Below are positions 15,762-23,898 of a stretch of DNA of 43,400 nt, piece by piece; the stretch's first letter is position 1; each line of letters starts with the position of its first letter. The notes beneath the pieces were generated by a model. The model had not been told where the DNA came from, made no database searches, and worked only from the letters and a program-made list of their open reading frames with translations. The DNA lies in the NCBI GenBank assembly GCA_945875845.1, contig CAMCMB010000060.1:1-43400 (forward strand), read 5' to 3'. The translations under genes and the position numbers were made by a program. Origin of the DNA: Pirellula staleyi DSM 6068. Lineage in GTDB: Bacteria > Planctomycetota > Planctomycetia > Pirellulales > Pirellulaceae.

Positions 15762-17162
15762 CTACGCAAAGTAAGTGTCGACTTGGATATGAAAGGGTGG
15801 CTGAATTTTCTGGCGGACTTCCTCGGCGTCGAGTGCCCAGTTAGGGTTGATCTCAACTTTAGCGTTTTCTTCGATGGAAATGCCGGCCTGCTCAAGCCAT
15901 TGGCGGTGCTGCTGGACGAGTGCGTTGCGGGTTGTCGTGGGGGTATCGGTCGCGGACCCCTCTGCATTTTTCACGGGTGCAAACACCTCGGCTGGGTTTC
16001 CTTCCACCACGATCGATCGTTCCGCTAGCGGCAACAAGTCAAAAACAAATCGCTCGAATTTGATCGCATTCGGAGCCTTAGGCTTCACAACGTCACCGCT
16101 GTGATCGAGGAACGGCACCGACTTCATCGCCCGGTGGAATGGCAAACAATCACTCTTTTGTGCGGCCTGTTGCAGGAAACTTCGTTCGAGCACGTGGATG
16201 GCAATGTTCCCAGCCCAAAGCTGCAGGCCTCCATCCGGATGAGTGCGTTGGGCGGCCTCCTCGGTTAAGTCGCTGTATTCGATGATGTGGGTGCGTCCAT
16301 CGATCGAGACGACATTGCCAACCTTTTCCTTAGCGAATCGTTTTGAAACGACCTGCGTTGTCATCTGAGACCGCGACAGCAAGTGGTAGCCAATCAGCGT
16401 TGGGTCGCATGCCCGAACGAGAGGGTTGTCAACCTGTGCATAAAAAAAGTGCTCGATGCCTCTGGCTGCAGCCGATTGCAAGATGCCTTGTCGGTCCAAG
16501 GCAGCAACTATGCCTCCGTGACCATCGGGACTCAGCGCGATGCTCGACGGGGACTCCATTAGGACTTTGCCGGAGGCAGCATCCATGGCTGGCATCGTGC
16601 CTTGGCAAAATGTCACCAAATCCTCTTCGCTCAATCCCAGATTGCGATTTTGGGCAAAGTACTCGCGCGTTTGGGCGTCCGTCGCTGGGCTTGTCATTAC
16701 GAACATCGGAATGGAAACACCATAGCGTCGCGTCGCAGCCCGAAGCGAATCGGCATGCATTGAGAACAAGCTGCGGTTTGAAACGGGACCGATTCGAAAC
16801 ACACCCTTGGGTTGGTCGAAACCAAGACGAGTCCCTTGTCCCCCCGCCACAAGAATCATTCCTAGCTTCCCTTGCCGGATCGCCTGCTCGCCGCAATCAA
16901 AAGCATCCTTGGCAGAGAACGCGACGTTTGGATCGTTCAACCGTATTGCGTCGGGTGCTTGCGCCTTGTTCGAGAGTTCACTCCAATCCACCGATTCTTC
17001 GGAGCCTTCAAAAAGGCTTGCCAATTGCGAAAAGTCGATCGATTGAACTTGTTTTGCCAGCTGCTGTTGTTCCTCAGCAGACAGACGATTCCAGAATTGG
17101 AAGACATGCGACTGCCCATGCTTCTGAACAATCGCCATCCATTTTTCAACCGCATCTTGCAT
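15762..17162 (-). CDS. UDP-sugar pyrophosphorylase (UDPGP family, UAP-like)
   Basis: A 466-residue protein of the UTP-glucose/N-acetylhexosamine-1-phosphate uridylyltransferase family. The UTP-binding loop is LVAGGQGTRLGFDQPKG (104-120). Further landmarks are PMFVMTSPATD, the QGTMPA motif, SPDGHGG, and FFYAQVDNPLVRACDPTLIG. The resemblance is closer to eukaryotic-type UDP-GlcNAc pyrophosphorylase (UAP1/AGX) than to bacterial GalU or GlmU, which is usual for planctomycetes. It forms UDP-GlcNAc or UDP-hexose from UTP and a sugar-1-phosphate; which sugar cannot be read from sequence. Its ATG has GAGGA upstream and lies 31 bases after the FKBP gene's stop. Confidence 0.93.
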   Translation of the reverse strand: MQDAVEKWMAIVQKHGQSHVFQFWNRLSAEEQQQLAKQVQSIDFSQLASLFEGSEESVDWSELSNKAQAPDAIRLNDPNVAFSAKDAFDCGEQAIRQGKLGMILVAGGQGTRLGFDQPKGVFRIGPVSNRSLFSMHADSLRAATRRYGVSIPMFVMTSPATDAQTREYFAQNRNLGLSEEDLVTFCQGTMPAMDAASGKVLMESPSSIALSPDGHGGIVAALDRQGILQSAAARGIEHFFYAQVDNPLVRACDPTLIGYHLLSRSQMTTQVVSKRFAKEKVGNVVSIDGRTHIIEYSDLTEEAAQRTHPDGGLQLWAGNIAIHVLERSFLQQAAQKSDCLPFHRAMKSVPFLDHSGDVVKPKAPNAIKFERFVFDLLPLAERSIVVEGNPAEVFAPVKNAEGSATDTPTTTRNALVQQHRQWLEQAGISIEENAKVEINPNWALDAEEVRQKIQPPFHIQVDTYFA

Positions 17163-17193
17163 TTTGCTATCCTCAACTCAGTTGGCGCGGGAC

Positions 17194-17919
17194 CTATTTC
17201 TTGACTACGTCCAGCAATTCCAATTCAAAGATGAGTAATTCGTTTGGACCAATCGACTGAAACCCTTCTTCGCCGTAGCCCAAGCTTGGTGGAATGGTTA
17301 CGAGCCACTTGTCCCCGACCTTCATTCGCTGAAGTGCTTCTGTCCAGCCTGGGACAAACTTACTAACCGGATGCGTCATTGGCTGATTTCTCGCAATGGA
17401 GGAATCGAACACAATTCCATTGAGCAACTTGCCTTCGTAGTGAACCACAACCGTATCGGTCAGTGTTGGTGTTTTGCCGTTTCCTGTCTTCAGTACTTCG
17501 TATTGCAGTCCCGTTTTCGTCGTCTGGACACCATCTTTTTTCTTGTTGGTTTCCAAGTGCACTTTTGCGCGATCCATATTCTCTTTCGCAAGTTCAAGCA
17601 TCTTTTTTTGCATGCGTTGATCCAGCGCTTGAAAGGCAGCCTCAAGCTGTTTCTGATCGAGTTTGCATTCCTTTTTACTTAACGCATCAAGTAGTCCTTG
17701 CATGAAATCCTTGCCATCGATTTCCTTTTCGGTCATGGAACGTTGCGCGAAACTGCTTCCAACGTTAAACCCAAGCGCATAGCTTGAAGTGTCTTTGAAA
17801 GCTGCATTCGCGGGGACAATGGGAGCGAGTGCAGCACCACCGACTTGTTCTTGGCTATGGCAGAGAGAAAGGCCACATCCCAGGACCACAAAAAGGGCCA
17901 CTGATGCTCTTAACAACAT
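17194..17919 (-). CDS. Exported FKBP-type peptidyl-prolyl isomerase
   Basis: A 241-residue protein with a signal sequence (MLLRASVALFVVLGCGLSLC...) and two domains: an FKBP_N helical dimerisation domain (about 45-125; YALGFNVGSSFAQRSMTEKE, FMQGLLDAL) and a C-terminal FKBP domain (about 135-241; TDTVVVHYEGKLLNGIVFDSS, PGWTEALQRMKVGDKWLVTI, PPSLGYGEEG). This is the Mip/FklB/FkpA architecture, which folds exported proteins by proline isomerisation. The frame is open to 17994, but the ATG at 17919 directly precedes the signal sequence and has AAAGGA upstream, so I use it. It heads the minus-strand run down to 11671. Periplasmic or lipoprotein localisation is unresolved, since V-L-G-C at 12-15 could be a lipobox. 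Confidence 0.92.
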   Translation of the reverse strand: MLLRASVALFVVLGCGLSLCHSQEQVGGAALAPIVPANAAFKDTSSYALGFNVGSSFAQRSMTEKEIDGKDFMQGLLDALSKKECKLDQKQLEAAFQALDQRMQKKMLELAKENMDRAKVHLETNKKKDGVQTTKTGLQYEVLKTGNGKTPTLTDTVVVHYEGKLLNGIVFDSSIARNQPMTHPVSKFVPGWTEALQRMKVGDKWLVTIPPSLGYGEEGFQSIGPNELLIFELELLDVVKK

Positions 17920-18012
17920 GAGAGAATATATCCTTTGAATCGATAGTGAAACCAAACCAGCACATACGCTAAACTGGTTACAATTGGCGAACACTCAGAC
18001 TACCCAACAAGT

Positions 18013-18030
18013 GGCCCTGGTTACAGGGCC
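18013..18030. other. Short perfect hairpin between divergent genes
   Basis: GGCCCTG (18013-18019) and CAGGGCC (18024-18030) form a perfect 7 bp stem with loop GTTA. It lies between the divergent FKBP and dehydrogenase genes, so it is not downstream of either and is not an obvious terminator. It may be an operator or a decayed REP-like unit. Confidence 0.4.
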
Positions 18031-18115
18031 TTTGTGGCTGAAATGATGGCCAACTTCGATTTATTTGTTCCCGGATTCCTAATTTCTTACCTATTTTCAA
18101 CACAGGACTCACCCT

Positions 18116-19156
18116 TTGAAAGCCTTGCAACTTCAGGAATACAAAAAACTAGAGCTTGTGGAACTCCCGAGGCCCGTATGCGGGCCGGAAGATTTGCTGG
18201 TTCAGGTTCAAGCATGCGGTATCTGCGGGAGCGATATTCATGGATTCGACGGTAGCTCAGGCAGACGCATCCCGCCACTCGTAATGGGGCATGAAGCGGC
18301 CGGGATCGTCGTCGAGGTCGGAGTTTCCGTCGTTGGCTTCCGCAAAGGGGATCGCGTGACCTTCGATTCGACTGTCTCCTGTGGGCGATGCACGTACTGC
18401 AGAGCCGGAACAATCAATCTCTGCGAAAATCGCCAAGTTCTTGGCGTCTCCTGCAACGAGTTTCGCCGTCAAGGCGCATTTGCTCAATTCGTGACCGTAC
18501 CACAAAACATCGTCTACAAAATCCCCGACTCCTTGTCTTTCGAACATGCAGCCATGATCGAGGCGGTTTCGATTGCGGTTCATGCGACCAATCGAACACC
18601 GCGACACATTGGTGGTTCTGTTGCCGTCGTCGGCGCAGGTATGATCGGATTGCTTTGTATCCAAACGCTTCGCTTGGCTGGATTCGCGAAAGTGATCGCC
18701 GTCGACCTGGAAGACGCTAAGCTCAAGATCGCAACCCAGCTTGGAGCGACCCACACCGTCAACGCCAGGTCTGAGGACCCTGTTGCTGCGGTGATGGCGA
18801 TCACCAATGGACGCGGAGTCGATGCGAGTATGGAAGTCGTCGGGGCCAAAGCGCCCGTTCATACGTGCTTTCAGATCGTTCGACGCGGCGGCTCGGTTAC
18901 CCTCGTCGGCAATCTTACCCCTTCCGTAGACCTGCCACTACAAACGGTCGTCACACGTGAACTCTCGATCTACGGCTCGTGCGCATCCAACGGCGAAATC
19001 CCACAGTGCATCGAGCTACTCGCGTCGGGCGCAATTCAAGTCGCTCCGCTCATTACGGCCACCGCAAAGCTTGAGGAAACCGCTCAGTGGTTCGATCGAT
19101 TGTATGCGGGAGAAAAAGGTGCGATGAAGGTTATTGTGAAACCCAACGCAGTATGA
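18116..19156 (+). CDS. Zinc-dependent medium-chain dehydrogenase (sorbitol/threonine dehydrogenase-like)
   Basis: A 346-residue MDR-family oxidoreductase. The catalytic zinc site is C37 (CGICGSDIHG, 34-43) with H59-E60 (MGHEAAG). The structural zinc site has all four cysteines: C89, C92, C95 and C103 (SCGRCTYCRAGTINLC). A Rossmann glycine motif follows (VAVVGAGMIGLLC, about 165-178). The family oxidises polyols or secondary alcohols with NAD(P); substrate not determined. The start is TTG at 18116: MKALQL is a typical family N-terminus, and CAGGA lies 8 bases upstream. The ATP-grasp gene begins 7 bases after its stop, so they probably form an operon. Confidence 0.92.
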   Translation: MKALQLQEYKKLELVELPRPVCGPEDLLVQVQACGICGSDIHGFDGSSGRRIPPLVMGHEAAGIVVEVGVSVVGFRKGDRVTFDSTVSCGRCTYCRAGTINLCENRQVLGVSCNEFRRQGAFAQFVTVPQNIVYKIPDSLSFEHAAMIEAVSIAVHATNRTPRHIGGSVAVVGAGMIGLLCIQTLRLAGFAKVIAVDLEDAKLKIATQLGATHTVNARSEDPVAAVMAITNGRGVDASMEVVGAKAPVHTCFQIVRRGGSVTLVGNLTPSVDLPLQTVVTRELSIYGSCASNGEIPQCIELLASGAIQVAPLITATAKLEETAQWFDRLYAGEKGAMKVIVKPNAV

Positions 19157-19163
19157 TTTCGAC

Positions 19164-19949
19164 ATGCGAGCATATGTACAACAAGTAAAGCAAGACTCTT
19201 CATTTTACCTGGCGTCCATCGAGGCATCGCATTGGTTTTGGGAACGCGGATACGAAGTCGTTCCGTTTCGGTTTCAGGATATTCATGGGGGCATCCTGGA
19301 TGAATGGCTTCTGGAGAGAGCCGACGAGACCGTCGTGCGAGCGGGTGTCAAGGCCATACGTTTACTGCTCGCCCGTGCAGGAAGACCAACTCCACCCAAT
19401 TTTGATCTGCCCGATTCCTTGTCGCCGTGGATCTGCCGCTTTACATGGGAGACAACGCTGGGTGAAGTCCGCGATCAAGTCGATTCGGAGATCCCATTTA
19501 ATCCGTTCCACGTCAAGCCTCTGCTCCACCACAAACTTTTCAAAGGAACGGTCGTGTATGGCCTTCGCGACTTAATTGCATCGGCCGCGCTACCCGACAA
19601 CACCCCTGTCCTAGCCCAGCAGCGAATCGAGTTTGTATCGGAATGGAGAGTTTCGATCCTGCGAGACAAGATCCTCAATGTCGCAAACTACAAAGGCAAT
19701 CCGCTCTTGTTCCCAGATGTTGGAATGATGCAGTCCGCGATCGAAGCCTTCACGCAGCGCCCGATTGCTTTTGGAATGGATTGGGGGATTACGGCTTCTG
19801 GTCAAACGCTTCTGGTCGAGGTCAACGATGCCTATGCGTTGGGGAACTACGGACTCAACGGCATGCCATTCATAGCCATGATCGAAGCCCGTTGGCGACA
19901 ACTCATGGGGTTGCCCGATAACGGCGTCGGAGATTGTTTCACGCTCTGA
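19164..19949 (+). CDS. R2K-type ATP-grasp domain protein
   Basis: A 261-residue protein resembling the R2K clade of ATP-grasp proteins (DUF4343-like). Visible landmarks are FNPFHVKPLLHHKLFKGTV (about 112-130), EWRVSILRDKILNVANYKGN (about 158-177), and FGMDWGITASGQTLLVEVND (about 204-224), where E/N/D residues would bind Mg-ATP. Members are predicted carboxylate-amine ligases often found near phage or biosynthetic genes; no reaction has been read from this sequence. It follows the zinc dehydrogenase by 7 bases and precedes the RAYT unit, whose first palindrome begins 3 bases after its stop. Assignment to ATP-grasp is fairly confident; the product is unknown. Confidence 0.78.
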   Translation: MRAYVQQVKQDSSFYLASIEASHWFWERGYEVVPFRFQDIHGGILDEWLLERADETVVRAGVKAIRLLLARAGRPTPPNFDLPDSLSPWICRFTWETTLGEVRDQVDSEIPFNPFHVKPLLHHKLFKGTVVYGLRDLIASAALPDNTPVLAQQRIEFVSEWRVSILRDKILNVANYKGNPLLFPDVGMMQSAIEAFTQRPIAFGMDWGITASGQTLLVEVNDAYALGNYGLNGMPFIAMIEARWRQLMGLPDNGVGDCFTL

Positions 19950-19952
19950 ACC

Positions 19953-20098
19953 GTGGCATAGGCTTCCAGCCTGTGTGTGAGCGATAGGTATTGAGTTTTT
20001 GTAGAAAAAAGCAAAATAGTACTTCGAACAAACTGCGATCCTTTTCGGATGTACATTCAATTTGATGGTTTCGTCCACAGGCTGGAAGCCTATGCCAC
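19953..20098. repeat. Family A inverted pair upstream of the RAYT gene
   Basis: GTGGCATAGGCTTCCAGCCT followed by GTG (19953-19975) is the exact reverse complement of 20076-20098, 23 bp arms separated by 100 bases. The second arm ends 13 bases before the RAYT start codon, so the pair and its spacer form the transposase gene's 5' region. The first arm begins 3 bases after the ATP-grasp stop. Confidence 0.92.
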
Positions 20099-20111
20099 TG
20101 GGAGATAAAAA

Positions 20112-20831
20112 ATGCTTGATCACGAAGGCTTGATTAGGCGTAGGGATTTGCCGCATATCGACGTTGAAGGAAAGCCAATATTTATTACAGCCTGTTTGCA
20201 GGGTAGCTTGTCGCAAGTAGGACTGAGCAAGATTCGTAAGTATCGCGATGAACTGAATGCAAAACGAACTCCGCCAGACACGACGGCGACGGAATGGGAG
20301 ATGAAGAAGCACAAGCTGGTGTTCAAGCTCGTGGATTCATTGTTAGATCGAGCTTCACCGGTAAAGATGCTGGAAGAGGATCGACTCGCTAAAATGGTAC
20401 AGAATGCGTTCCTTCACTTTGCAGACGAACGATATCGGTTATTGGCCTTCGTTGTGATGCCGAGCCACCACCACTGGATGTTCCTACCTCTAGAGAGTTT
20501 TACGGAGGAACTTGCCGGGAGCCAAATGAATCTCGATGTTAAAAAGCGACGCACGCCGCGCGAAGTGATTTCCCACAGTATTCAGAGCTACACTGCGACG
20601 CAGTGCAATCGCTTGCTCGGAAAGACAGGAGCATTCTGGCAAACCGAGACATTTGACCATTTCGCGCGGGATGAAGCGGAGATGCTAAGGATTATAGACT
20701 ACATCGAACAAAACCCGGTAGTTGCAGGCTTGGTCAAGAAGCCGACCGAACATCGCTGGTCGTCTGCTCACCTGCGGCAGAGACTCGGCATCCAACCCGG
20801 CGAAGCAATTCCCAAAATTGCTGTGGCCTAA
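20112..20831 (+). CDS. REP-associated tyrosine transposase (RAYT, Y1/HUH superfamily)
   Basis: A 239-residue Y1 transposase of the Transposase_17/RAYT type. The HUH metal motif is VVMPSHHHWMF, with histidines 119-121, and the nucleophile is probably Y197 in RIIDYIEQNPVVAGLV. TGAFWQTETFDHFARDE between them is a typical RAYT segment (W-Q-x-x-x-x-D-H-x-x-R). RAYTs are single-copy relatives of IS200/IS605 transposases that process REP palindromes in single-stranded DNA. Here the gene is bracketed by two inverted pairs of the family A palindrome, at 19953-20098 and 20833-20896; the second starts one base after its TAA. A third pair is at 27269-27317. All catalytic residues are intact, so it may be active. 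Confidence 0.93.
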   Translation: MLDHEGLIRRRDLPHIDVEGKPIFITACLQGSLSQVGLSKIRKYRDELNAKRTPPDTTATEWEMKKHKLVFKLVDSLLDRASPVKMLEEDRLAKMVQNAFLHFADERYRLLAFVVMPSHHHWMFLPLESFTEELAGSQMNLDVKKRRTPREVISHSIQSYTATQCNRLLGKTGAFWQTETFDHFARDEAEMLRIIDYIEQNPVVAGLVKKPTEHRWSSAHLRQRLGIQPGEAIPKIAVA

Positions 20832-20832
20832 A

Positions 20833-20896
20833 GTGGCATAGGCTTCCAGCCTGTGTGTGAGCGATACTCAAGACACAGGCTGGAAGCCTATGCCAC
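20833..20896. repeat. Family A perfect hairpin downstream of the RAYT gene
   Basis: A perfect 24 bp stem: 20833-20856 (starting GTGGCATAGGCTTCCAGCCT) pairs with 20873-20896, loop 16 bases. It begins one base after the RAYT stop codon and its second arm contains the stop codon (20888-20890) of the convergent BatA/VWA gene. Confidence 0.95.
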
Positions 20897-22978
20897 CGCG
20901 CGACGTTTAGGAATACACAGAAACGCTTCGACTACCAAAGCCAACAACATAATGATCACAAACCATCGCCAAATCTCTTGGACCAAACTGTTCGCGGACG
21001 CTCCCGCTTCGATGCGAGACCACTGCAAGTTCCCAAACAAACTCGACAACGATTCGCTCCCGACTAATTTCCCGCTGTCCTCCTCCGCCAGCCTGTTCTG
21101 AGCGATCAACAAATCGTTATCCCGATAAACACCCGTCTGCTCTGCGTATTGATTCGACAAAGTACTATTAGCCCCCGCTTCTTGAACCGCATGGTCGAAA
21201 ACGCTTCGATCCAATTGTCCTATCGTTACCATCTTGGCCGAGCCAATGCGAGCGGAACCCGCCGCCAAGACTCTTTGAATGGCAATGTACATGACGATCC
21301 CATCGACGGCCAACGTCGAATCGCGCATGGATGGAGTGGTGGTGCAAACGTACACACCATTTTTTTCGGAGCCAGCCGAATCCATACGCATTAGCAACGG
21401 GATATCATCGCGGATAGAAGCCAAAGTCGTTCCTTCACCTTGAAGCCTGCAAATCCGTTTGATACCCAATTGCCCAACGGGTAACGGTGCTCCATTGAGT
21501 GTATTGCCGAGTAACTCCGAATCGTTTCTCCATTGCTGGACACGAGTCAAGCTCGCGGCTTCGATTTCCTCGTTGGACGGGCTTCCCGAAGGATCGCTTT
21601 GCAGCGTCTCCCAGCCTGTCCATTTCAGACCGAGGGCCTGATTTTCATTCGGATTTTCAGGGGGAAAGAACAACACCTGTCCACCCTGAGCAACGAACCC
21701 TACAAGCAGTTCAAGGGGTCGGTCCTTGGGCAATTGCTCATGCCAAACCACCAGGGATACCGAGTTCCAATCGACCGTGTCCAACTGGCTCGAGGAAACC
21801 GTTTCCGTTACGCATTGGATCGATTGTTCTGGAGAGATATTGGTGCACAGTTCGATCGCTTCGATAACACGCGGATTGTCGCTGACGATAATGGTGCTTC
21901 GGGCCGGCGGCTTCTCGTACACAAAGTAACCGCAGTTGTCTGCCATGTTGGCGTCTGCGGGAATGCGCACCAGTCCCCAGCCTTTGGCGGCACTGACGTC
22001 CCCTTTTTCGGACGAGAGGGCAATTCGATAATCGTTGACTTCGGCGGAATCCGATTGAAGATCGACATTGAGCACACTGCGTGCACCTCCGACTTCGATT
22101 TCAACGGGAACTTGAACCGCAGTGAATGGCTGAGAATTTCCGGCATCACTGGCATTCTCGATACTGGCATTCTCGATACTGGGCGAAAATTGGCGTTCGA
22201 TCTTAAAACTTAGAGCAAGCTCAGTCTGCGAATCGCTTTGAACGCGTTTTGCAGACACGACACGAATCGAAAGATTTTCGCGAGAGACCGCCCCTAGATC
22301 CAAGACCTGAAATCGAACATCTTGGGCTAAGCTAGAGAATCCTTCTCGCGAAGCAGCCCACCGACCGTCGCGACTGTGCCAGTCACTCTCTCGCATGTCC
22401 GAACAAATCCAAACGGTGGTATTACCAAAGCGATTGTTCTTGATGTATGCTAGCGCCCGTTCAAACATTCCCGGCATATCGCTGGTGTACCCATTTGCAA
22501 CCAACGTCGGATTCGACTCCATCTCGCTGGGGGATTCTAATTCGAGAGGCTTCTCGGTTGCTGTATCGAATACGACGACCCGTTGCATGCCCAACGTTTT
22601 CAGCGTATTCGAGATCTGCATGATGGCCGACTGCAATTTCGTAAGGCCGCTACCCGGCTGTGTTTCTTGCATGCTGGGTGATCGATCGAGCAACACGATT
22701 GCCACTTCCGTAGAACGGCTACCCATGAGACCCATCAAGCCGCTCGCCAGTGGTCTCGCAGTAAAAAAAATCAAACAGGCCACCGCCAAAGTTCGCAAGA
22801 GCAGGATCAACCATTGCCTCAGTTTTGTATAACCACTGGACATCTTGCTGGCTTGCAAGAGGAACATCATGGCAGCCCAAGGCACCGTCTGAAATCGGCG
22901 CTGATTGACTAGGTGAACGATGATGGGGACCGAAACCAGCGGCAATGCGACCAACATCCATGGTTGCAAGAAATTCAT
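20888..22978 (-). CDS. BatA/VWA-domain membrane protein
   Basis: A 696-residue inner-membrane protein. Two N-terminal membrane helices (6-24 and 55-75) belong to the BatA N-terminal domain (TIGR02226: FLQPWMLVALPLVSVPIIVH). A von Willebrand A domain follows with MIDAS motif D98-R-S100-P-S102. A further membrane helix lies near the C-terminus (WFVIIMLLALVVEAFLCI). Such proteins work with MoxR ATPases and DUF58 proteins in complex assembly or stress tolerance. It overlaps the DUF58 gene by 4 bases (ATGA), and the MoxR gene lies upstream. Its last two codons and its stop (GTG GCA TAG) lie inside a family A repeat arm. Confidence 0.9.
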   Translation of the reverse strand: MNFLQPWMLVALPLVSVPIIVHLVNQRRFQTVPWAAMMFLLQASKMSSGYTKLRQWLILLLRTLAVACLIFFTARPLASGLMGLMGSRSTEVAIVLLDRSPSMQETQPGSGLTKLQSAIMQISNTLKTLGMQRVVVFDTATEKPLELESPSEMESNPTLVANGYTSDMPGMFERALAYIKNNRFGNTTVWICSDMRESDWHSRDGRWAASREGFSSLAQDVRFQVLDLGAVSRENLSIRVVSAKRVQSDSQTELALSFKIERQFSPSIENASIENASDAGNSQPFTAVQVPVEIEVGGARSVLNVDLQSDSAEVNDYRIALSSEKGDVSAAKGWGLVRIPADANMADNCGYFVYEKPPARSTIIVSDNPRVIEAIELCTNISPEQSIQCVTETVSSSQLDTVDWNSVSLVVWHEQLPKDRPLELLVGFVAQGGQVLFFPPENPNENQALGLKWTGWETLQSDPSGSPSNEEIEAASLTRVQQWRNDSELLGNTLNGAPLPVGQLGIKRICRLQGEGTTLASIRDDIPLLMRMDSAGSEKNGVYVCTTTPSMRDSTLAVDGIVMYIAIQRVLAAGSARIGSAKMVTIGQLDRSVFDHAVQEAGANSTLSNQYAEQTGVYRDNDLLIAQNRLAEEDSGKLVGSESLSSLFGNLQWSRIEAGASANSLVQEIWRWFVIIMLLALVVEAFLCIPKRRAVA

Positions 22979-23883
22979 CGAGCACCCCGCCCACGCGTAC
23001 GACCTATTAAAAATCGCATCATCGGGTGTTCGTAGGTTTCGCTGGTGACGACCCGATGGTAGTCGACTGCGGTCTCCAAGACGATTCGATGCAAGTCGGT
23101 CAAATAGGTTTTCAATGCTCGATGGTATCGATCCGCAATCTCGGTGGGTTCCACAAACAATGGCTGCCCGCCCTCCATGTCGGTAAATCGGACCGGCCTT
23201 TGGAATGCAAACTCCATCTCTAACGGATCGAGCAAATGAAATGCCGCGACATCGTGTTTTCGAAATCGAAGGTGTTCAAAGCAACCTTTGAGAATCGATG
23301 GATCGACAAAGAAATCGGAAATGATGACGATCAAGGCTCGCTGTCGAATGGTTTCGGCAATCTCATCGAGAATCGCTGGTAACTGTGTTTCACCCTTGGG
23401 CTCGGTTCGTTCCAGCGTGTCGAGGATGACTTTCAAATGGGCTGCGGAACGTCGAGGCGGGATACTTTGGACGATCCTTTCCGCGACGCATGACAGTCCG
23501 ACGGCGTCCCCTTGTTGTGCCGCGAGATACGCCAAGGAAGCAGCGATTCGTCTGGCGTATTCGATTTTGGTCATCTGGCCTTTCGATGCATAAGCCATCG
23601 AACCGCTCGTATCAAGCACGACGCAACAGCGAAGATTCGTATCGGCCTCGAACTCCTTGACGTAGTAGCGATCGGTTCGACCAAAAGCTCGCCAATCCAA
23701 GCGTCTCAGATCGTCGCCAGGTACGTACTTTCGATATTCGGCAAATTCAACGCTGGATCCACGATGAGGTGACGCATGACGCCCCGATACGTTGCCTTGC
23801 ATGGCGTGACGCGACACGAGCGGGACGGAGGAGAGTCGCGACAGAATCTGTGGATCTAAAAACGAGCGAGCTACTGGAATCAT
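22975..23883 (-). CDS. DUF58 domain protein
   Basis: A 302-residue cytoplasmic protein. The DUF58 core is visible as SSVEFAEYRKYVPGDDLRRL (43-62) followed by DWRAFGRTDRYYVKEFEADT (63-82), and then a VWA-like MIDAS motif, LDTSGSM (90-96). DUF58 proteins are the usual partners of MoxR AAA ATPases and membrane VWA proteins, and that is exactly its setting here: 15 bases downstream of the MoxR gene's stop and overlapping the BatA/VWA gene by 4 bases. It probably acts as the adaptor linking the ATPase to the membrane partner. No signal peptide or membrane helix is seen. Confidence 0.93.
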   Translation of the reverse strand: MIPVARSFLDPQILSRLSSVPLVSRHAMQGNVSGRHASPHRGSSVEFAEYRKYVPGDDLRRLDWRAFGRTDRYYVKEFEADTNLRCCVVLDTSGSMAYASKGQMTKIEYARRIAASLAYLAAQQGDAVGLSCVAERIVQSIPPRRSAAHLKVILDTLERTEPKGETQLPAILDEIAETIRQRALIVIISDFFVDPSILKGCFEHLRFRKHDVAAFHLLDPLEMEFAFQRPVRFTDMEGGQPLFVEPTEIADRYHRALKTYLTDLHRIVLETAVDYHRVVTSETYEHPMMRFLIGRTRGRGAR

Positions 23884-23898
23884 AAATGGGTGCCAGGC

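Noticed and set aside
16343-17260. A 305-codon plus-strand open frame
   Set aside because: It is antisense to the UDP-sugar pyrophosphorylase gene, whose motifs are clear; the antisense translation has no domain features and is rich in Arg, Ser and Pro as expected from the opposite strand.
18013-18030. Terminator call for the GGCCCTG hairpin
   Set aside because: No gene on either strand reads into it from upstream; both neighbours diverge from it, and there are only three T residues after the stem.
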